From Vibrio rarus (GTDB taxonomy: Bacteria; Pseudomonadota; Gammaproteobacteria; Enterobacterales; Vibrionaceae): 64,000 nt of DNA. Below are positions 18,588 through 29,248 of this stretch, in pieces. The stretch is from positions 1,488,001 to 1,552,000 of the forward strand of contig NZ_AP024900.1 of assembly GCF_024347075.1 (NCBI RefSeq), given 5' to 3'. A program made the translations under genes and the position numbers. Each line of letters opens with the position of its first letter. Position 1 is the first letter of the stretch. The notes under the pieces were generated by a model. The model was given only the letters and a program-made list of their open reading frames with translations, ran no database searches and was not told the origin of the DNA.

Positions 18588-19226
18588 TTAGTCTTCAACA
18601 AATGGGTTGCATGCGCGTTCAACGCCAAATGTAGACTCAGGACCGTGACCTGGAACGAATCGAGTGTCATTACCCAAAGCCCATAATTTCGTTTTAATGG
18701 AGTCAATCAAAGTGTTAAAATCACCTTTGGGAAAATCTGTTCTCCCTACTCCACCTTTAAACAATACATCACCGACAAATGCCAGTTTTGCTTCTTTGTT
18801 AAACAGTGTTATATGACCAGGAGTATGCCCTGGAGTGTGTATAACGTGTAATGATTGCAGACCAAAGGTAATCACGTCACCTTCATCAAGCCATTGACTG
18901 GGTTCAAATGCTTCGGTCAATGGAAAACGAAACTCCTGACTTTGCCTTTCTAAGCCCTGTAACCAAAAATTGTCTTCTTTGTGCGGGCCAACAATTGGCT
19001 GATTTAACGCCCTTGATAGCTCTTCACTGCCACCGACATGATCTAAGTGACCATGAGTTAACACTAGCTTCTCAACATCTACTTTTAATTGTTCAATCAT
19101 CATTAAAAGGTGCTTCACGTCGCCACCTGGATCAATGACCACGCCTTTCATTGTCTCGTCACACCACACAATAGAACAGTTTTGTTGAAAACGGGTTACC
19201 GGAACAACTTGATACTGCAACGCCAT
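18588..19226 (-). CDS. gloC: MBL-fold hydrolase, type II glyoxalase (YcbL/GloC)
   Basis: A 212-aa metallo-beta-lactamase-fold enzyme. Metal ligands are H58, H60, D62 and H63 in LTHGHLDH, then HTPGHTPGH, the bridging Asp in FVGDVLF and the last His in VPGHGP. The compact size without the long C-terminal helical domain of GloB matches YcbL/GloC, which hydrolyses S-lactoylglutathione. The order ldtD-mepK-gloC is the same as E. coli ycbB-ycbK-ycbL. An AAAGG ribosome site precedes the ATG. Confidence 0.92.
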   Translation of the reverse strand: MALQYQVVPVTRFQQNCSIVWCDETMKGVVIDPGGDVKHLLMMIEQLKVDVEKLVLTHGHLDHVGGSEELSRALNQPIVGPHKEDNFWLQGLERQSQEFRFPLTEAFEPSQWLDEGDVITFGLQSLHVIHTPGHTPGHITLFNKEAKLAFVGDVLFKGGVGRTDFPKGDFNTLIDSIKTKLWALGNDTRFVPGHGPESTFGVERACNPFVED

Positions 19227-19288
19227 GAGAAACCTTTATATTGAGTAAATTGTTGTAAATATGCCATTTTAATCGATAAAACTCAAGC

Positions 19289-19840
19289 TTAGCCACGCCA
19301 TGAACGCACAGGTCCAGTGTCAATATGAACAAACTGACTTCTCGGATAGTAACCCACACCACCCGCTTTTATGGACAAGGCCGCATCATGCACTTTTGAG
19401 ATATTCACCCCAGCAATACGTATGTCCATTGCGCGCCCTTGCATGTGCAAACTTTTACGTGCGACCCCCTTATGTCCATGAGTGCGTAAATAGTGGTTCG
19501 TTGCAGCAGAGCGGTAACCCGAGATAATTTGCACTTCGGCATCGGTGTTTAATACCTCTTGAATTTGGCTGATTTGACTCAGTAACCGTTTATCCATGAC
19601 GTGTGTTTCGTTACGTCGAAAATCACGGCAAATATGATTAATTTTATCAAGTTCACTTTCTACAAAGTGTTGCCCATCAAAATAACAACTAGTGAGGTGT
19701 TCACCTGTGTGCAGGTTATTGAAATTAATAACTTTAGGCGTTTGCGTGGCGGCAAAACTGAACTTTGGCATGGCGAGTAAGGCAAAACTACCCGCAGAAA
19801 ACTGCAAAAAACGACGACGATTTAACTGAAACTGACTCAC
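19289..19840 (-). CDS. mepK: peptidoglycan endopeptidase MepK (DUF882)
   Basis: A 183-aa periplasmic peptidase predicted to cut meso-DAP-DAP (3-3) and related peptidoglycan cross-links. A Tat signal (RRRFLQFSAG, residues 8-17) leads the precursor. The LAS-type zinc ligands are visible as H132 (SLHMQGRAMDI), D139 and H172 (FVHIDTG). The GTG start has an AAGG site 8 bases upstream. It lies between ldtD, whose 3-3 cross-links it can cleave, and gloC. Confidence 0.92.
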   Translation of the reverse strand: MSQFQLNRRRFLQFSAGSFALLAMPKFSFAATQTPKVINFNNLHTGEHLTSCYFDGQHFVESELDKINHICRDFRRNETHVMDKRLLSQISQIQEVLNTDAEVQIISGYRSAATNHYLRTHGHKGVARKSLHMQGRAMDIRIAGVNISKVHDAALSIKAGGVGYYPRSQFVHIDTGPVRSWRG

Positions 19841-19956
19841 TCACACACCTTAATCGAACAAAAAAACAGTCGCATACTGTACAGATCGATCAAAATTTAA
19901 GCAAATAATTCCATAGAGTTAATTCATAGAAAATGACAAAAGGAGCGAAGCTATGC

Positions 19957-21555
19957 TCAAAACGCCTGTTGCGACTCTTGCATGGCTAGGTCTTGCACTG
20001 TCGGATTATAGTCATAACCATAAATGTCATCTCTAAAGAAAATTCGTCCAGATTCTATCCAAGAGGTTTTATAGATAAGGTGTACAGGTAAGCGACGTTT
20101 CAAAGGAACTCGAGCGTTAGATCCCTGCCCATTCGGGGAGATATTATTGCTTCTAAATCCTTGGGTTTTCGCTAAAGTATGAGCAAATTTATCCGCATGT
20201 TGCACTCGAATACACCCTGAACTAAACGCTCGTGACGGTTTATCAAACAAGTATTTAGCTGGGGTATCATGCAGATAGATGGCTCTTTTATTGGGGGTAT
20301 TAAACTTATACGTTCCTAAAGCATTATAATTGCCGGACAACTGACGCATGCGAAATGGAAATGTTTTCGGGTTCACTCTATGCCACTGTATGGCGCCGTG
20401 ATCAATCACTACCGGGTTACTCCACCCTTTGATGACTTGTATGCCTTTGTTAGTCAAATAATTTGGGTTATAGCGCAATATAGGAATGATATCTTCACGC
20501 ATAATTTTAGGAGGTACGTTCCAAGTAGGGTTTAACACTAAAGAGTCCATTTTAATGTCTAGCAAGGGGGTTTTTCTCGCCTGTTTCCCCACAATGACCT
20601 TAGAATAAAACGCTCGGTTTCCCTTATAATAATAACTCAGATCAAAACTGGGTAAGTTCACCAATACAATGGCTTGTCGCTGCTGCGGCCAAAGAATGCT
20701 ACGCTCTGCATTTAACGCTAAGCGACGAATGCGCTCTTGTAGTGGATAATTTAGCCATTGCATGGTTTCAGGGCCAATAACCCCATCGGCCTTTAACCCG
20801 TGTTGAATTTGAAACTGTTGCACTACTTTTTTTAATTCTTGCCCATACCAATCTTGCTTTTTTATCGCAAAAGGAACTGACAACCCCGCCATTTCAAGGC
20901 GGGTAAATAAGGTTTCTTTATCAGGTAACGTTTCCCCTACTCGGATCAAATTCTTATGTTGCAGTAAAGGGGTACTGCGCAATGCATCATGGGTTAATTG
21001 TTGAATCGCTTTTTGATACTGCTGATAAGCGGGGGAATTTGCACCGAGCTGGTGTAAATATTCACTTAACTGTTCCTGTGCAATGGCCTTATTGAAATCG
21101 TCAACCGTTTGTAGCGAAGGTTGCGCCCACACTTTAGGCAAGCCATGCCCATATAACCAAGTCGTTTTATTTTCCCGTAATAACTCCCGGTAACTGACAA
21201 AGGCTAATAAGGTGTCTGTTGCCGTGAGATCGTAGCGATAATATTGCTCGTTAAGCTTAAACTGCTGCAACTGCTGTAAACGGGTCGCAAAAAAAGGGCT
21301 GAGTTTTGCCTGTACTACCATCTGTAATAACTGTTCAAGCAACACTCGGTCTGTGGGTTGTAACCAAATGAGTTGATGATGATGAGTTGAATAGACAAAC
21401 TCGGTTAATTGGGGATAACGAAAGGTCTCTTCTACGGGCGTAAATGTGCTGACCCAACCTAAAGAGTGGAGCATACTTTGTGAATATGTTGCAAAAGAAA
21501 GGAGCAATAAAACGAGCCAGATCGCCCAACGCGTCCCTTTTATTCTCAAGGTCAT
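19957..21555 (-). CDS. ldtD: L,D-transpeptidase (YcbB/LdtD type)
   Basis: A 532-aa periplasmic enzyme that forms 3-3 cross-links in peptidoglycan. It has an N-terminal signal/anchor (WAIWLVLLLLSFATYSQS), a scaffold region, a peptidoglycan-binding domain (GLKADGVIGPETMQWLN) and a C-terminal YkuD catalytic domain with HDTPAKYLF and the nucleophile motif SSGCIRV near residue 445. Domain order and size match LdtD, which has the substrate-capping subdomain. The gene is followed by mepK. Confidence 0.93.
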   Translation of the reverse strand: MTLRIKGTRWAIWLVLLLLSFATYSQSMLHSLGWVSTFTPVEETFRYPQLTEFVYSTHHHQLIWLQPTDRVLLEQLLQMVVQAKLSPFFATRLQQLQQFKLNEQYYRYDLTATDTLLAFVSYRELLRENKTTWLYGHGLPKVWAQPSLQTVDDFNKAIAQEQLSEYLHQLGANSPAYQQYQKAIQQLTHDALRSTPLLQHKNLIRVGETLPDKETLFTRLEMAGLSVPFAIKKQDWYGQELKKVVQQFQIQHGLKADGVIGPETMQWLNYPLQERIRRLALNAERSILWPQQRQAIVLVNLPSFDLSYYYKGNRAFYSKVIVGKQARKTPLLDIKMDSLVLNPTWNVPPKIMREDIIPILRYNPNYLTNKGIQVIKGWSNPVVIDHGAIQWHRVNPKTFPFRMRQLSGNYNALGTYKFNTPNKRAIYLHDTPAKYLFDKPSRAFSSGCIRVQHADKFAHTLAKTQGFRSNNISPNGQGSNARVPLKRRLPVHLIYKTSWIESGRIFFRDDIYGYDYNPTVQDLAMQESQQAF

Positions 21556-21617
21556 GGTTGCTACTCAAACAGACAATTACTTTGAGTATGGCAAACAAGC
21601 TCATATTTCTCTAACAA

Positions 21618-21648
21618 ATAGCTGAGGATTGTTGTATACCTCAGCTAT
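21618..21648 (-). terminator. hairpin between ribA and ldtD
   Basis: Perfect 10-bp stem (ATAGCTGAGG / CCTCAGCTAT) about 90 bases after the ribA stop and 60 before ldtD. The following minus-strand sequence has only a weak T content, so this is a possible terminator of ribA. Confidence 0.45.
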
Positions 21649-21739
21649 GTTATTGTTAACTATAGATGAATATTTTTATAACCATTACAGTCAACAAATA
21701 ATGACAAATAGCGCAGTGATAAGGGGGGACAACCCGCTC

Positions 21740-22336
21740 TTACACATCAAGATTGTGCTTACCGTGGGACGCTTTGGCTTTTAAATAGCTTTCATTGCCA
21801 CTTTTAAGGTGCGCCATGGTATTAATCACCTCATCAATCACAATGCCGTGCTCTTTCAGTTCACGTATTTTTTTCGGGTTATTGGTCACCAAACGTATAT
21901 GAGCCACATCGAGAGCTCTTAACATTTGCGCCGCTTCTTCAAAATCACGCAAATCATCGGCAAAACCCAATTCGTTATTGGCTTCGTAGGTATTTAGACC
22001 TTCACTTTGTAACTGGTACGCATCAATTTTATTGTAAAGACCTATACCACGCCCTTCTTGGCGAAGATACAATAATATCCCCCCTTGTTCGGACATTTTA
22101 TTGATAGTTTCATCCAATTGTTCACCACAATCACAACGAGAAGAGTGAAAGACATCGCCAGTTAAACATTCAGAGTGCATACGAACAATAGGGGAAGTTT
22201 GTTTATGATCGGCAGATTTAAAGATCATCGCCACATGCTCTTTATCGGTTTTTAAGCCATGGAAAGAGAGAAGTTCAGCGTCAATATCACTGTTAACTCC
22301 AACTTTTAAATTTACCCGAGCTCTTATTTCTGCCAT
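21740..22336 (-). CDS. ribA: GTP cyclohydrolase II
   Basis: A 198-aa stand-alone RibA, which converts GTP to 2,5-diamino-6-ribosylamino-4-pyrimidinone 5'-phosphate, the first step of riboflavin synthesis. The zinc site cysteines are in [17 protein letters not shown] and the catalytic/GTP block is [14 protein letters not shown]; the [10 protein letters not shown] motif is present near the C-terminus. It is not fused to RibB. It appears monocistronic. Confidence 0.96.
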   Translation of the reverse strand: MAEIRARVNLKVGVNSDIDAELLSFHGLKTDKEHVAMIFKSADHKQTSPIVRMHSECLTGDVFHSSRCDCGEQLDETINKMSEQGGILLYLRQEGRGIGLYNKIDAYQLQSEGLNTYEANNELGFADDLRDFEEAAQMLRALDVAHIRLVTNNPKKIRELKEHGIVIDEVINTMAHLKSGNESYLKAKASHGKHNLDV

Positions 22337-22390
22337 TACTCTATCTCTACATTTTATATTGAGTGTGCCTAAAATGAATTAGGTGTATTA

Positions 22391-22556
22391 ATACCATTAA
22401 TCGTACTAAATAACGGGTCATGCTAGCTTGTTAAAATGCTCGATAACTGCGTTAGAATTTTTGATTGTAGAATAACGACTTATCGAAAAACTCTGCCTTG
22501 TTTTCGAGCCTTTTTCCTGCGCTATTTCTGAACTCTGACTTAGTGTGATTGGTATA
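22391..22556. repeat. MITE-like repeat, full copy 1
   Basis: A 166-bp element with imperfect terminal inverted repeats beginning ATACCA...ATCGTACTAAATAA and ending TTAGTGTGATTGGTAT. Its interior matches the copies at 30741-30902 and 55901-56062, which are in the opposite orientation. A 3-base insertion (TTA) interrupts the left end. No protein is encoded. Confidence 0.85.
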
Positions 22557-22680
22557 ACTATAGGCTTTATATTGGGTTTATTACATTCATTTCAAGCCTT
22601 TGACCTACATCAATTTTTTACTTTATGCTTTTTTTGTCAATGGGGTGCTGTAACCGTTATTTCTTTGACAAGTACCGACC

Positions 22681-22708
22681 AAAAAAAACCGAGCCATTTG
22701 GCTCGGTT
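22681..22708 (-). terminator. gyrA terminator
   Basis: On the minus strand: stem AACCGAGCC / GGCTCGGTT, four-base loop, then T run (22681-22686), 20 bases after the gyrA stop. Confidence 0.93.
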
Positions 22709-22727
22709 TATCTTTCACTATAGCGTC

Positions 22728-25385
22728 TTATTGATCGTTGTCATCCGGCTGTGATTCATCATCTAATGGCGCGTCCGTTGCTGGCGCTTCACTAGATGCA
22801 GCGGTTGGCTGTGCATCAGAATCAGAGATCTCGGCGTCCTCTTCAACTAACTGAGCTTCTTCAACTTCATCAATACGTTGCAAGCCCACAACATTCTCAC
22901 CTTCGATAGTACGGATCAGAGTAACACCTTGTGTATTACGTCCCACTTGGCTCACTTCTGATACGCGGCTACGAACTAACGTACCCCCATCAGTGATCAC
23001 CATGAACTCATCCCCTTCCTCGGTTTGCACTGCACCAACGACACTGCCGTTACGCTCAGAAACCTTAATGGAAACCACACCTTGTGTCGCACGGCTCTTC
23101 GCTGGGTATTCCGATAATACTGTGCGTTTACCGTAACCATTTTCAGTGATGGTTAAGATGTCACCGTCATTTTGAGGCACAATCAAAGAAACCACTTGGT
23201 CGTCGTTAACCAGTTTAATACCGCGAACACCTGCCGCTGTACGGCCCATGCCACGAACTTGGGTTTCATTAAAGCGAACCACTTTACCCGCTTTAGAGAA
23301 CAACATAATGTCACTGTCACTGGTGGTAATATCCACACCAATCAATGAATCATCATCACGTAGGTTAACGGCAATCAAACCGTTACTGCGTACGTTAGCA
23401 AATTGATCCAGTGATGTTTTCTTCACTGTACCCGATGCTGTCGCCATGAAGATAAACTTATCTTCACTAAATTCAGATACTGGCAAAATAGCCGTAATAC
23501 GTTCACCCTCTTCAAGAGGGAGAATATTAACGATAGGTTTACCACGTGCGGTACGGCTTGCAAGAGGCAATTGGTACACTTTCAGGCGGTAAGTTTTACC
23601 ACGAGTAGAGAAGCATAAGATGTTGTCGTGAGTGTTCGCCACCAGAAGACGCTCAATATAGTCTTCTTCTTTCATCTTAGTGGCACTCTTACCTCGACCA
23701 CCACGACGCTGAGCTTCGTAGTCGCTAAGAATTTGGTACTTAACGTAACCTTCGTGAGAAAGAGTCACAACAACGTCTTCTTGAGCGATCAGCTCTTCCA
23801 TATCGATATCATGAATCGCGGCCGTAATTTCAGTACGACGTTCATCACCATAACCTTCACGGATGGCTTCTAACTCTTCAACGATCACTTCCATCAAGCG
23901 TTCAGTGCTCGCTAGAATGTGCATTAGCTCTGCGATTTCATCTAACAGTGCTTTGTATTCGTCAAGAATTTTTTCATGCTCTAGACCGGTCAATTTTTGT
24001 AGACGCAGGTCAAGGATGGCTTGTGCTTGCTGTTCGGTTAAGAAGTATTGACCGTCACGAATGCCAAACTGCTCTTCAAGCCATTCTGGGCGAGCCGCAT
24101 CTGTACCAGCACGTTCTAGCATGGTAGACACAAGACCAAGATCCCAACCGCGCGCCACTAAGCCCGCTTTTGCTTCAGCAGGTGTCGATGCTTGACGGAT
24201 CAGTTCAATGATTTCATCAATGTTGGCTAATGCAAGAGCTAAACCTTCTAGGATATGAGCACGATCACGAGCTTTACGCAGTTCGAAAATAGTACGACGT
24301 GTCACCACTTCACGGCGGTGATCAACAAAAGCTTTTAGCATTTCTTTTAAGTTGAAATGCTTAGGTTGGCCTTTATCCAATGCCACCATGTTGATGCCGA
24401 AAGTCGTCTGTAACTGTGTGTGTGCATAAAGGTTATTAAGAACAACCTCACCCACGGCATCACGTTTACATTCAATCACGATGCGCATACCGTCTTTATC
24501 AGACTCATCGCGCAAGGCACTGATGCCTTCCACTTTTTTGTCTTTTACTAACTCAGCCACTTTTTCAATTAAGCGCGCCTTGTTAACTTGGTATGGAATT
24601 TCAGTCACTATGATGGTTTCTTTGCCCTTGCTGTCCGCTTCTATATTAGCTTTAGCACGCATGTAAACCTTACCACGCCCCGTGTTATAAGCATCGATGA
24701 TGCCTTTACGACCGCTAATCAGCGCAGCCGTCGGGAAATCTGGACCTGGAATATAATCCATCAACTGAGCAATGGTGATCTCTTCATCTTTAATGAAGGC
24801 CAAACAACCATCAATGACTTCAGTAATGTTGTGCGGAGGGATATTCGTCGCCATACCCACAGCAATACCTGATGAACCATTAATTAATAGGTTCGGTACG
24901 CGTGTCGGCAGTACCGCAGGAATCTGTTCCGTGCCGTCATAGTTAGGTACAAAGTCGACCGTTTCTTTGTCAAGGTCAGCGAGCAACTCATGAGCAATTT
25001 TCGACATACGAACTTCGGTGTAACGCATTGCCGCAGCTGAGTCACCATCGATAGAACCAAAGTTGCCTTGCCCATCAGCCAACATATAACGTAATGCAAA
25101 GGGCTGCGCCATACGTACGATGGTGTCGTATACCGCACTGTCACCATGAGGGTGATATTTACCAATGACATCACCAACAACACGTGCTGATTTTTTGTAA
25201 GGCTTATTCCAATCATTACCTAATACGTTCATCGCGAACAATACGCGTCTGTGTACTGGTTTCAAACCATCGCGAACATCGGGCAGTGCTCGTCCCACGA
25301 TGACGGACATTGCGTAGTCAAGGTACGAACCTCTCAGTTCGTCTTCAATATTTACCGGTGTGATCTCTTTTGCTAGATCGCTCAT
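22728..25385 (-). CDS. gyrA: DNA gyrase subunit A
   Basis: An 885-aa gyrase A subunit, which with GyrB introduces negative supercoils. The catalytic tyrosine is Y122 ([11 protein letters not shown]). The quinolone-resistance region reads [13 protein letters not shown], with S83 and D87, the residues normally found in susceptible enzymes. The C-terminal domain contains the GyrA box QRRGGRGK and beta-pinwheel repeats, followed by a long acidic tail rich in Asp/Glu, common in vibrios. It is divergent from ubiG, as in E. coli. Confidence 0.98.
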   Translation of the reverse strand: MSDLAKEITPVNIEDELRGSYLDYAMSVIVGRALPDVRDGLKPVHRRVLFAMNVLGNDWNKPYKKSARVVGDVIGKYHPHGDSAVYDTIVRMAQPFALRYMLADGQGNFGSIDGDSAAAMRYTEVRMSKIAHELLADLDKETVDFVPNYDGTEQIPAVLPTRVPNLLINGSSGIAVGMATNIPPHNITEVIDGCLAFIKDEEITIAQLMDYIPGPDFPTAALISGRKGIIDAYNTGRGKVYMRAKANIEADSKGKETIIVTEIPYQVNKARLIEKVAELVKDKKVEGISALRDESDKDGMRIVIECKRDAVGEVVLNNLYAHTQLQTTFGINMVALDKGQPKHFNLKEMLKAFVDHRREVVTRRTIFELRKARDRAHILEGLALALANIDEIIELIRQASTPAEAKAGLVARGWDLGLVSTMLERAGTDAARPEWLEEQFGIRDGQYFLTEQQAQAILDLRLQKLTGLEHEKILDEYKALLDEIAELMHILASTERLMEVIVEELEAIREGYGDERRTEITAAIHDIDMEELIAQEDVVVTLSHEGYVKYQILSDYEAQRRGGRGKSATKMKEEDYIERLLVANTHDNILCFSTRGKTYRLKVYQLPLASRTARGKPIVNILPLEEGERITAILPVSEFSEDKFIFMATASGTVKKTSLDQFANVRSNGLIAVNLRDDDSLIGVDITTSDSDIMLFSKAGKVVRFNETQVRGMGRTAAGVRGIKLVNDDQVVSLIVPQNDGDILTITENGYGKRTVLSEYPAKSRATQGVVSIKVSERNGSVVGAVQTEEGDEFMVITDGGTLVRSRVSEVSQVGRNTQGVTLIRTIEGENVVGLQRIDEVEEAQLVEEDAEISDSDAQPTAASSEAPATDAPLDDESQPDDNDQ

Positions 25386-25648
25386 AGAGCCATTATCCCT
25401 CTATTATTAGATCGTCTTTTCGATTCCTATAAGAAAGGAAAATATAACACAATTTTTCCAGATTCTGCATTACTTTCATCAGTAGATCCCCCCTGTGTGA
25501 CACTCGTTAGTCTTAAGCTGCACATTATTTAAACGCCTTGGGATGAACCCCTACCCAAACCGACTCACTCACATCCCAATTACGACAAATGCAATCCTTG
25601 CTTAGTTAAGGTTATAATACGCAAAATGTATCAGTTTAGTGATGAGTG

Positions 25649-26359
25649 ATGATGGAACAAGGACAAAACGTCGACCCGAAGGAAATTCAAAAATTTGCTG
25701 ACATGGCTTCTCGTTGGTGGGACAAAGACGGGGAATTTAAACCTCTGCATCAAATTAACCCTTTACGCCTGAAGTATGTTCAAGACTCTGTAGGCGGTTT
25801 ATTTGCCAAACGTGTCTTAGATGTAGGTTGTGGTGGCGGTATTCTCGCTGAGAGCATGGCGTTAGAAGGGGCACAAGTGACCGGCCTTGATATGGGGCGA
25901 GAACCCTTAGAAGTGGCCCGACTGCACGCCTTAGAAAGTGGCGCTAAGCTCGATTACATTCGCACCACAGTAGAAGAGCACGCTGCCACCCATGCCGAAC
26001 ACTACGACGTGGTAACTTGTATGGAAATGATCGAGCATGTCCCTGACCCACAATCGGTTATCTCTGCCTGTGCGGCCTTAGTCAAACCCGGTGGACATGT
26101 TGTGTTCTCAACCCTCAATCGCAACTTAAAATCCTATCTGTTTGCTATTGTGGGCGCTGAGAAAGTATTGAAACTGTTACCGCAAGGCACTCATGACTAC
26201 AACAAGTTTTTAAAGCCTTCTGAACTGGTAAAAATGGTTGACCATACACCACTGCAAGAAAAAGGCATCACAGGGATCAGTTATAACCTGTTATTTGACC
26301 GCTACCGTTTAAGCTCTAATGTAGATGTTAACTACATAGTACACACGCAAAAGCGTTAA
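25649..26359 (+). CDS. ubiG: ubiquinone biosynthesis O-methyltransferase
   Basis: A 236-aa class I SAM-dependent methyltransferase that carries out both O-methylations in ubiquinone synthesis. SAM motif I is [16 protein letters not shown], preceded by the UbiG signature [22 protein letters not shown]. There are three possible consecutive starts (GTG 25646, ATG 25649, ATG 25652) and no clear ribosome site to separate them. It is divergent from gyrA and upstream of nrdA, the E. coli order. Confidence 0.95.
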   Translation: MMEQGQNVDPKEIQKFADMASRWWDKDGEFKPLHQINPLRLKYVQDSVGGLFAKRVLDVGCGGGILAESMALEGAQVTGLDMGREPLEVARLHALESGAKLDYIRTTVEEHAATHAEHYDVVTCMEMIEHVPDPQSVISACAALVKPGGHVVFSTLNRNLKSYLFAIVGAEKVLKLLPQGTHDYNKFLKPSELVKMVDHTPLQEKGITGISYNLLFDRYRLSSNVDVNYIVHTQKR

Positions 26360-26372
26360 TAGGGCCCAGTGC

Positions 26373-26418
26373 TACCAATCTCAGTAAGTCAATGTTAAGA
26401 GCCTTACTATGATTGGTA
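26373..26418. repeat. 46-base palindrome with the MITE terminal sequence
   Basis: TACCAATC-TCA-GTAAG at 26373-26388 pairs with CTTAC-TAT-GATTGGTA at 26403-26418 (14 of 16 positions). The arms resemble the ends of the larger dispersed repeat, so this may be an internally deleted copy. It lies 14 bases after ubiG and has no T run. Confidence 0.6.
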
Positions 26419-26695
26419 TCATTGCCCAGGCAAATCGCTGTTTTAGATACCGCACTTTTCTGGACTATGCAAACCGTTCATAGGCAGATATTTGAGCATT
26501 TTCACTCAATTTATGCGCAGTTTTATCAACCAGTTTCACCATGCTGAAGGGTTCTAATTGTTTGATAAAGATCAAGTAATTTTTTTTTTGCCCTGTTCGA
26601 TTTTAAATCACCCACAAGCCTGAAAAAACCGCAGGTCAATTTCGCCTTAAACTGCAAAGTAAGTGACTGCTAACAGAGAAAATTCCATACACGGT

Positions 26696-26704
26696 TTATC
26701 CACA
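26696..26704 (+). promoter_or_regulatory. DnaA box upstream of nrdA
   Basis: A perfect consensus DnaA box TTATCCACA, 192 bases before the nrdA start. E. coli nrdAB is also regulated by DnaA, so the site fits established knowledge of this operon. Confidence 0.7.
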
Positions 26705-26741
26705 GGACAGATTTCACCTCGAACTTGAAAATTCCCTGCAA

Positions 26742-26789
26742 CCGCACTATCTTGTAACTCGTCAAAGGGAACACCCCTACATATAGTGT
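26742..26789 (+). promoter_or_regulatory. pair of NrdR boxes upstream of nrdA
   Basis: The box at 26774-26789 matches the NrdR consensus acaCwAtATaTwGtgt at 13 of 16 positions. A weaker box at 26742-26757 matches at about 10 of 16. Their starts are exactly 32 bases apart, the spacing known for paired NrdR sites. NrdR would repress the operon when dATP is plentiful. Confidence 0.7.
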
Positions 26790-26895
26790 TTCCATCTCTA
26801 ATACGAGATGGATATAGATCACAAAATAACCAATATTTTTCAACCTAACATGAAAAATGTGGCTTTAACCATTGATGTTATGGATATCTAGTAGA

Positions 26896-29178
26896 ATGAA
26901 TCAAAAACTTACCGTCACAAAGCGTCACGGACGCAAAGAAGCGATAGATCTGGAAAAGATCCACCGCGTGATAACTTGGGCAGCAGAAGGCCTAGATAAT
27001 GTCTCTGTTTCTCAGGTAGAACTCAAGTCGCAAATTCAGTTCTATGATGGGATAACCACTTCAGATATTCATGAAACTATGATTAAAGCAGCTGCGGATT
27101 TGATTTCTGAAGAAACCCCAGACTATCAATATTTAGCCGCTCGTTTATCCGTGTTTCACCTTCGTAAAAAAGCCTACGGCCAATATGAGCCGCCAACATT
27201 ATTTGAGCAAGTGTCAAAAATGGTGGAAACAGGCAAGTACGACAAACATCTGTTAGAAGATTACACTCGTGAAGAGTTCGAATTAATGGACTCTTTCATT
27301 GACCACCGCCGTGATTTAAACTTCTCTTACGCTGCGGTAAAACAGCTTGAAGGCAAATATTTTGTACAAAACCGTGTGAGCAAAGAAATTTACGAAAGCG
27401 CACAGTTTTTATACATTCTAGTCTCTGCTTGTCTGTTCTCTAAATACCCAAGAGAAACGCGCTTAGATTACATTCGTCGTTTCTATGATGCGGTCTCTTT
27501 ATTTAAAATCTCGCTACCAACGCCAATCATGGCCGGCGTGCGTACTCCTACTCGCCAATTCAGCTCTTGTGTGCTCATTGAGTGCGGTGACAGCTTAAAT
27601 TCAATCAATGCTACCGCCAGTTCCATTGTTCGCTACGTGTCACAACGTGCGGGTATTGGTATAAACGCAGGTCGAATTCGCTCTTTAGGTTCAGAGATCC
27701 GTAATGGGGAAGCCTTCCATACTGGCTGTATTCCGTTTTATAAATACTTTCAAACTGCTGTAAAATGTTGCTCACAAGGTGGGGTTCGTGGCGGTGCGGC
27801 AACGGTTTTCTATCCATTGTGGCATGGTGAAGTACAAAACTTATTGGTTCTAAAAAACAACCGTGGTGTAGAAGAAAACCGTGTTCGTCATATGGATTAC
27901 GGTGTTCAGCTTAATAAACTGATGTACTCACGATTGATCGAAGGTAAGAACATCACCCTATTCTCCCCTTCTGATGTTCCCGGACTGTATGATGCCTTCT
28001 TTGAAGATCAAGACGAATTTGAACGTTTGTACCTTCAATATGAAAATGATCCAAGCATCAAACAAGAGCGTGTTAAAGCGATTGAATTGTTTAGCATCTT
28101 AATGCAAGAGCGCGCGTCTACTGGGCGTATCTATATTCAAAATGTCGATCACTGTAATACCCACAGCCCATTTGATTCAAAAGTGGCTCCTGTTCGTCAA
28201 TCGAATTTGTGTTTAGAGATTGCGTTACCAACCAAACCTTTAACTAATGTGGAAGATGAAAATGGCGAAATCGCCCTTTGTACGCTCTCTGCATTTAACT
28301 TAGGTGCGATTAACGAGTTAGACGATTTAGCGGAGTTATCGGATCTTGTAGTGCGAGCTCTTGATGCGCTATTAGATTACCAAGATTACCCTCTGCCAGC
28401 GGCGCGCATTTCTACCATGAATCGCCGAACTCTTGGTGTGGGCGTGATTAACTATGCTTACTACTTAGCAAAAAATGGGGTGAAATACTCTGATGGTTCA
28501 GGTAACAGCCTCACTCACCGCACTTTTGAAGCCATTCAATATCATTTATTAAAAGCTTCTGTTGGTCTTGCTAAAGAACAAGGGGCTTGCCCATCGTTCC
28601 ACGAGACAACTTATGCTCAAGGCATTTTGCCTATTGATACCTATAAGCGCTCACTGGATCAAATTTGTGATACTCCATTACAATACGATTGGGAAACACT
28701 GCGTCAGGAGATCAAACAGCACGGCCTGCGCAACTCGACGCTCACCGCCTTAATGCCATCGGAAACATCATCGCAAATTTCAAATGCCACTAATGGTATT
28801 GAACCACCGCGTGGCTACGTATCGGTGAAAGCATCTAAAGATGGCATCCTAAAACAAGTTGTCCCTGAGTTTATCCAATATAAAGACAATTACGAGTTGT
28901 TATGGGATATTCCAAGCAATGACGGTTACTTAAACTTGGTTGGTATTATGCAAAAATTTGTAGACCAATCCATTTCTGCCAACACCAACTACGATCCAAA
29001 CAAGTATGAAAGTGGCAAAGTACCAATGAAACTGTTGCTTCGTGATCTTCTCAGCGCCTATAAGATGGGTGTAAAAACCTTGTACTATCACAATACGCGT
29101 GACGGTGCGAAAGACGACCAAAACGATGTCGTTGTAGAACAAGATGACGACTGTGCCGGTGGTGGTTGTAAAATCTAG
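26896..29178 (+). CDS. nrdA: class Ia ribonucleoside-diphosphate reductase, alpha subunit
   Basis: A 760-aa large subunit that reduces ribonucleoside diphosphates to deoxyribonucleotides. The start is placed at MNQKLTVTKRHGRKE (26896), which aligns with E. coli NrdA; an upstream in-frame start at 26872 would add eight residues without support. The N-terminal ATP cone (about residues 3-95), active-site cysteines (in RQFSSCVLIECG, RQSNLCLEI, EIALCTLSAFN) and the C-terminal redox pair DDDCAGGGCKI are visible. It heads nrdA-nrdB-yfaE, with DnaA and NrdR sites upstream. Confidence 0.97.
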   Translation: MNQKLTVTKRHGRKEAIDLEKIHRVITWAAEGLDNVSVSQVELKSQIQFYDGITTSDIHETMIKAAADLISEETPDYQYLAARLSVFHLRKKAYGQYEPPTLFEQVSKMVETGKYDKHLLEDYTREEFELMDSFIDHRRDLNFSYAAVKQLEGKYFVQNRVSKEIYESAQFLYILVSACLFSKYPRETRLDYIRRFYDAVSLFKISLPTPIMAGVRTPTRQFSSCVLIECGDSLNSINATASSIVRYVSQRAGIGINAGRIRSLGSEIRNGEAFHTGCIPFYKYFQTAVKCCSQGGVRGGAATVFYPLWHGEVQNLLVLKNNRGVEENRVRHMDYGVQLNKLMYSRLIEGKNITLFSPSDVPGLYDAFFEDQDEFERLYLQYENDPSIKQERVKAIELFSILMQERASTGRIYIQNVDHCNTHSPFDSKVAPVRQSNLCLEIALPTKPLTNVEDENGEIALCTLSAFNLGAINELDDLAELSDLVVRALDALLDYQDYPLPAARISTMNRRTLGVGVINYAYYLAKNGVKYSDGSGNSLTHRTFEAIQYHLLKASVGLAKEQGACPSFHETTYAQGILPIDTYKRSLDQICDTPLQYDWETLRQEIKQHGLRNSTLTALMPSETSSQISNATNGIEPPRGYVSVKASKDGILKQVVPEFIQYKDNYELLWDIPSNDGYLNLVGIMQKFVDQSISANTNYDPNKYESGKVPMKLLLRDLLSAYKMGVKTLYYHNTRDGAKDDQNDVVVEQDDDCAGGGCKI

Positions 29179-29248
29179 AGATTTAAGCTGAAGGGGTGCA
29201 AGCTCACCCCTACTTTAATGTTTCACTTATCAAATTATCGAGGTTGAG

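Noticed and set aside
22391..22556. Classic ERIC element or CRISPR repeat as identity of the dispersed repeat
   Set aside because: Length and terminal sequence differ from ERIC; copies are isolated and lack spacers.
22545..22754. 69-aa plus-strand ORF overlapping the end of a MITE-like repeat and the gyrA 3' end
   Set aside because: It starts in the repeat, runs through the gyrA terminator into gyrA antisense, and has no ribosome site.
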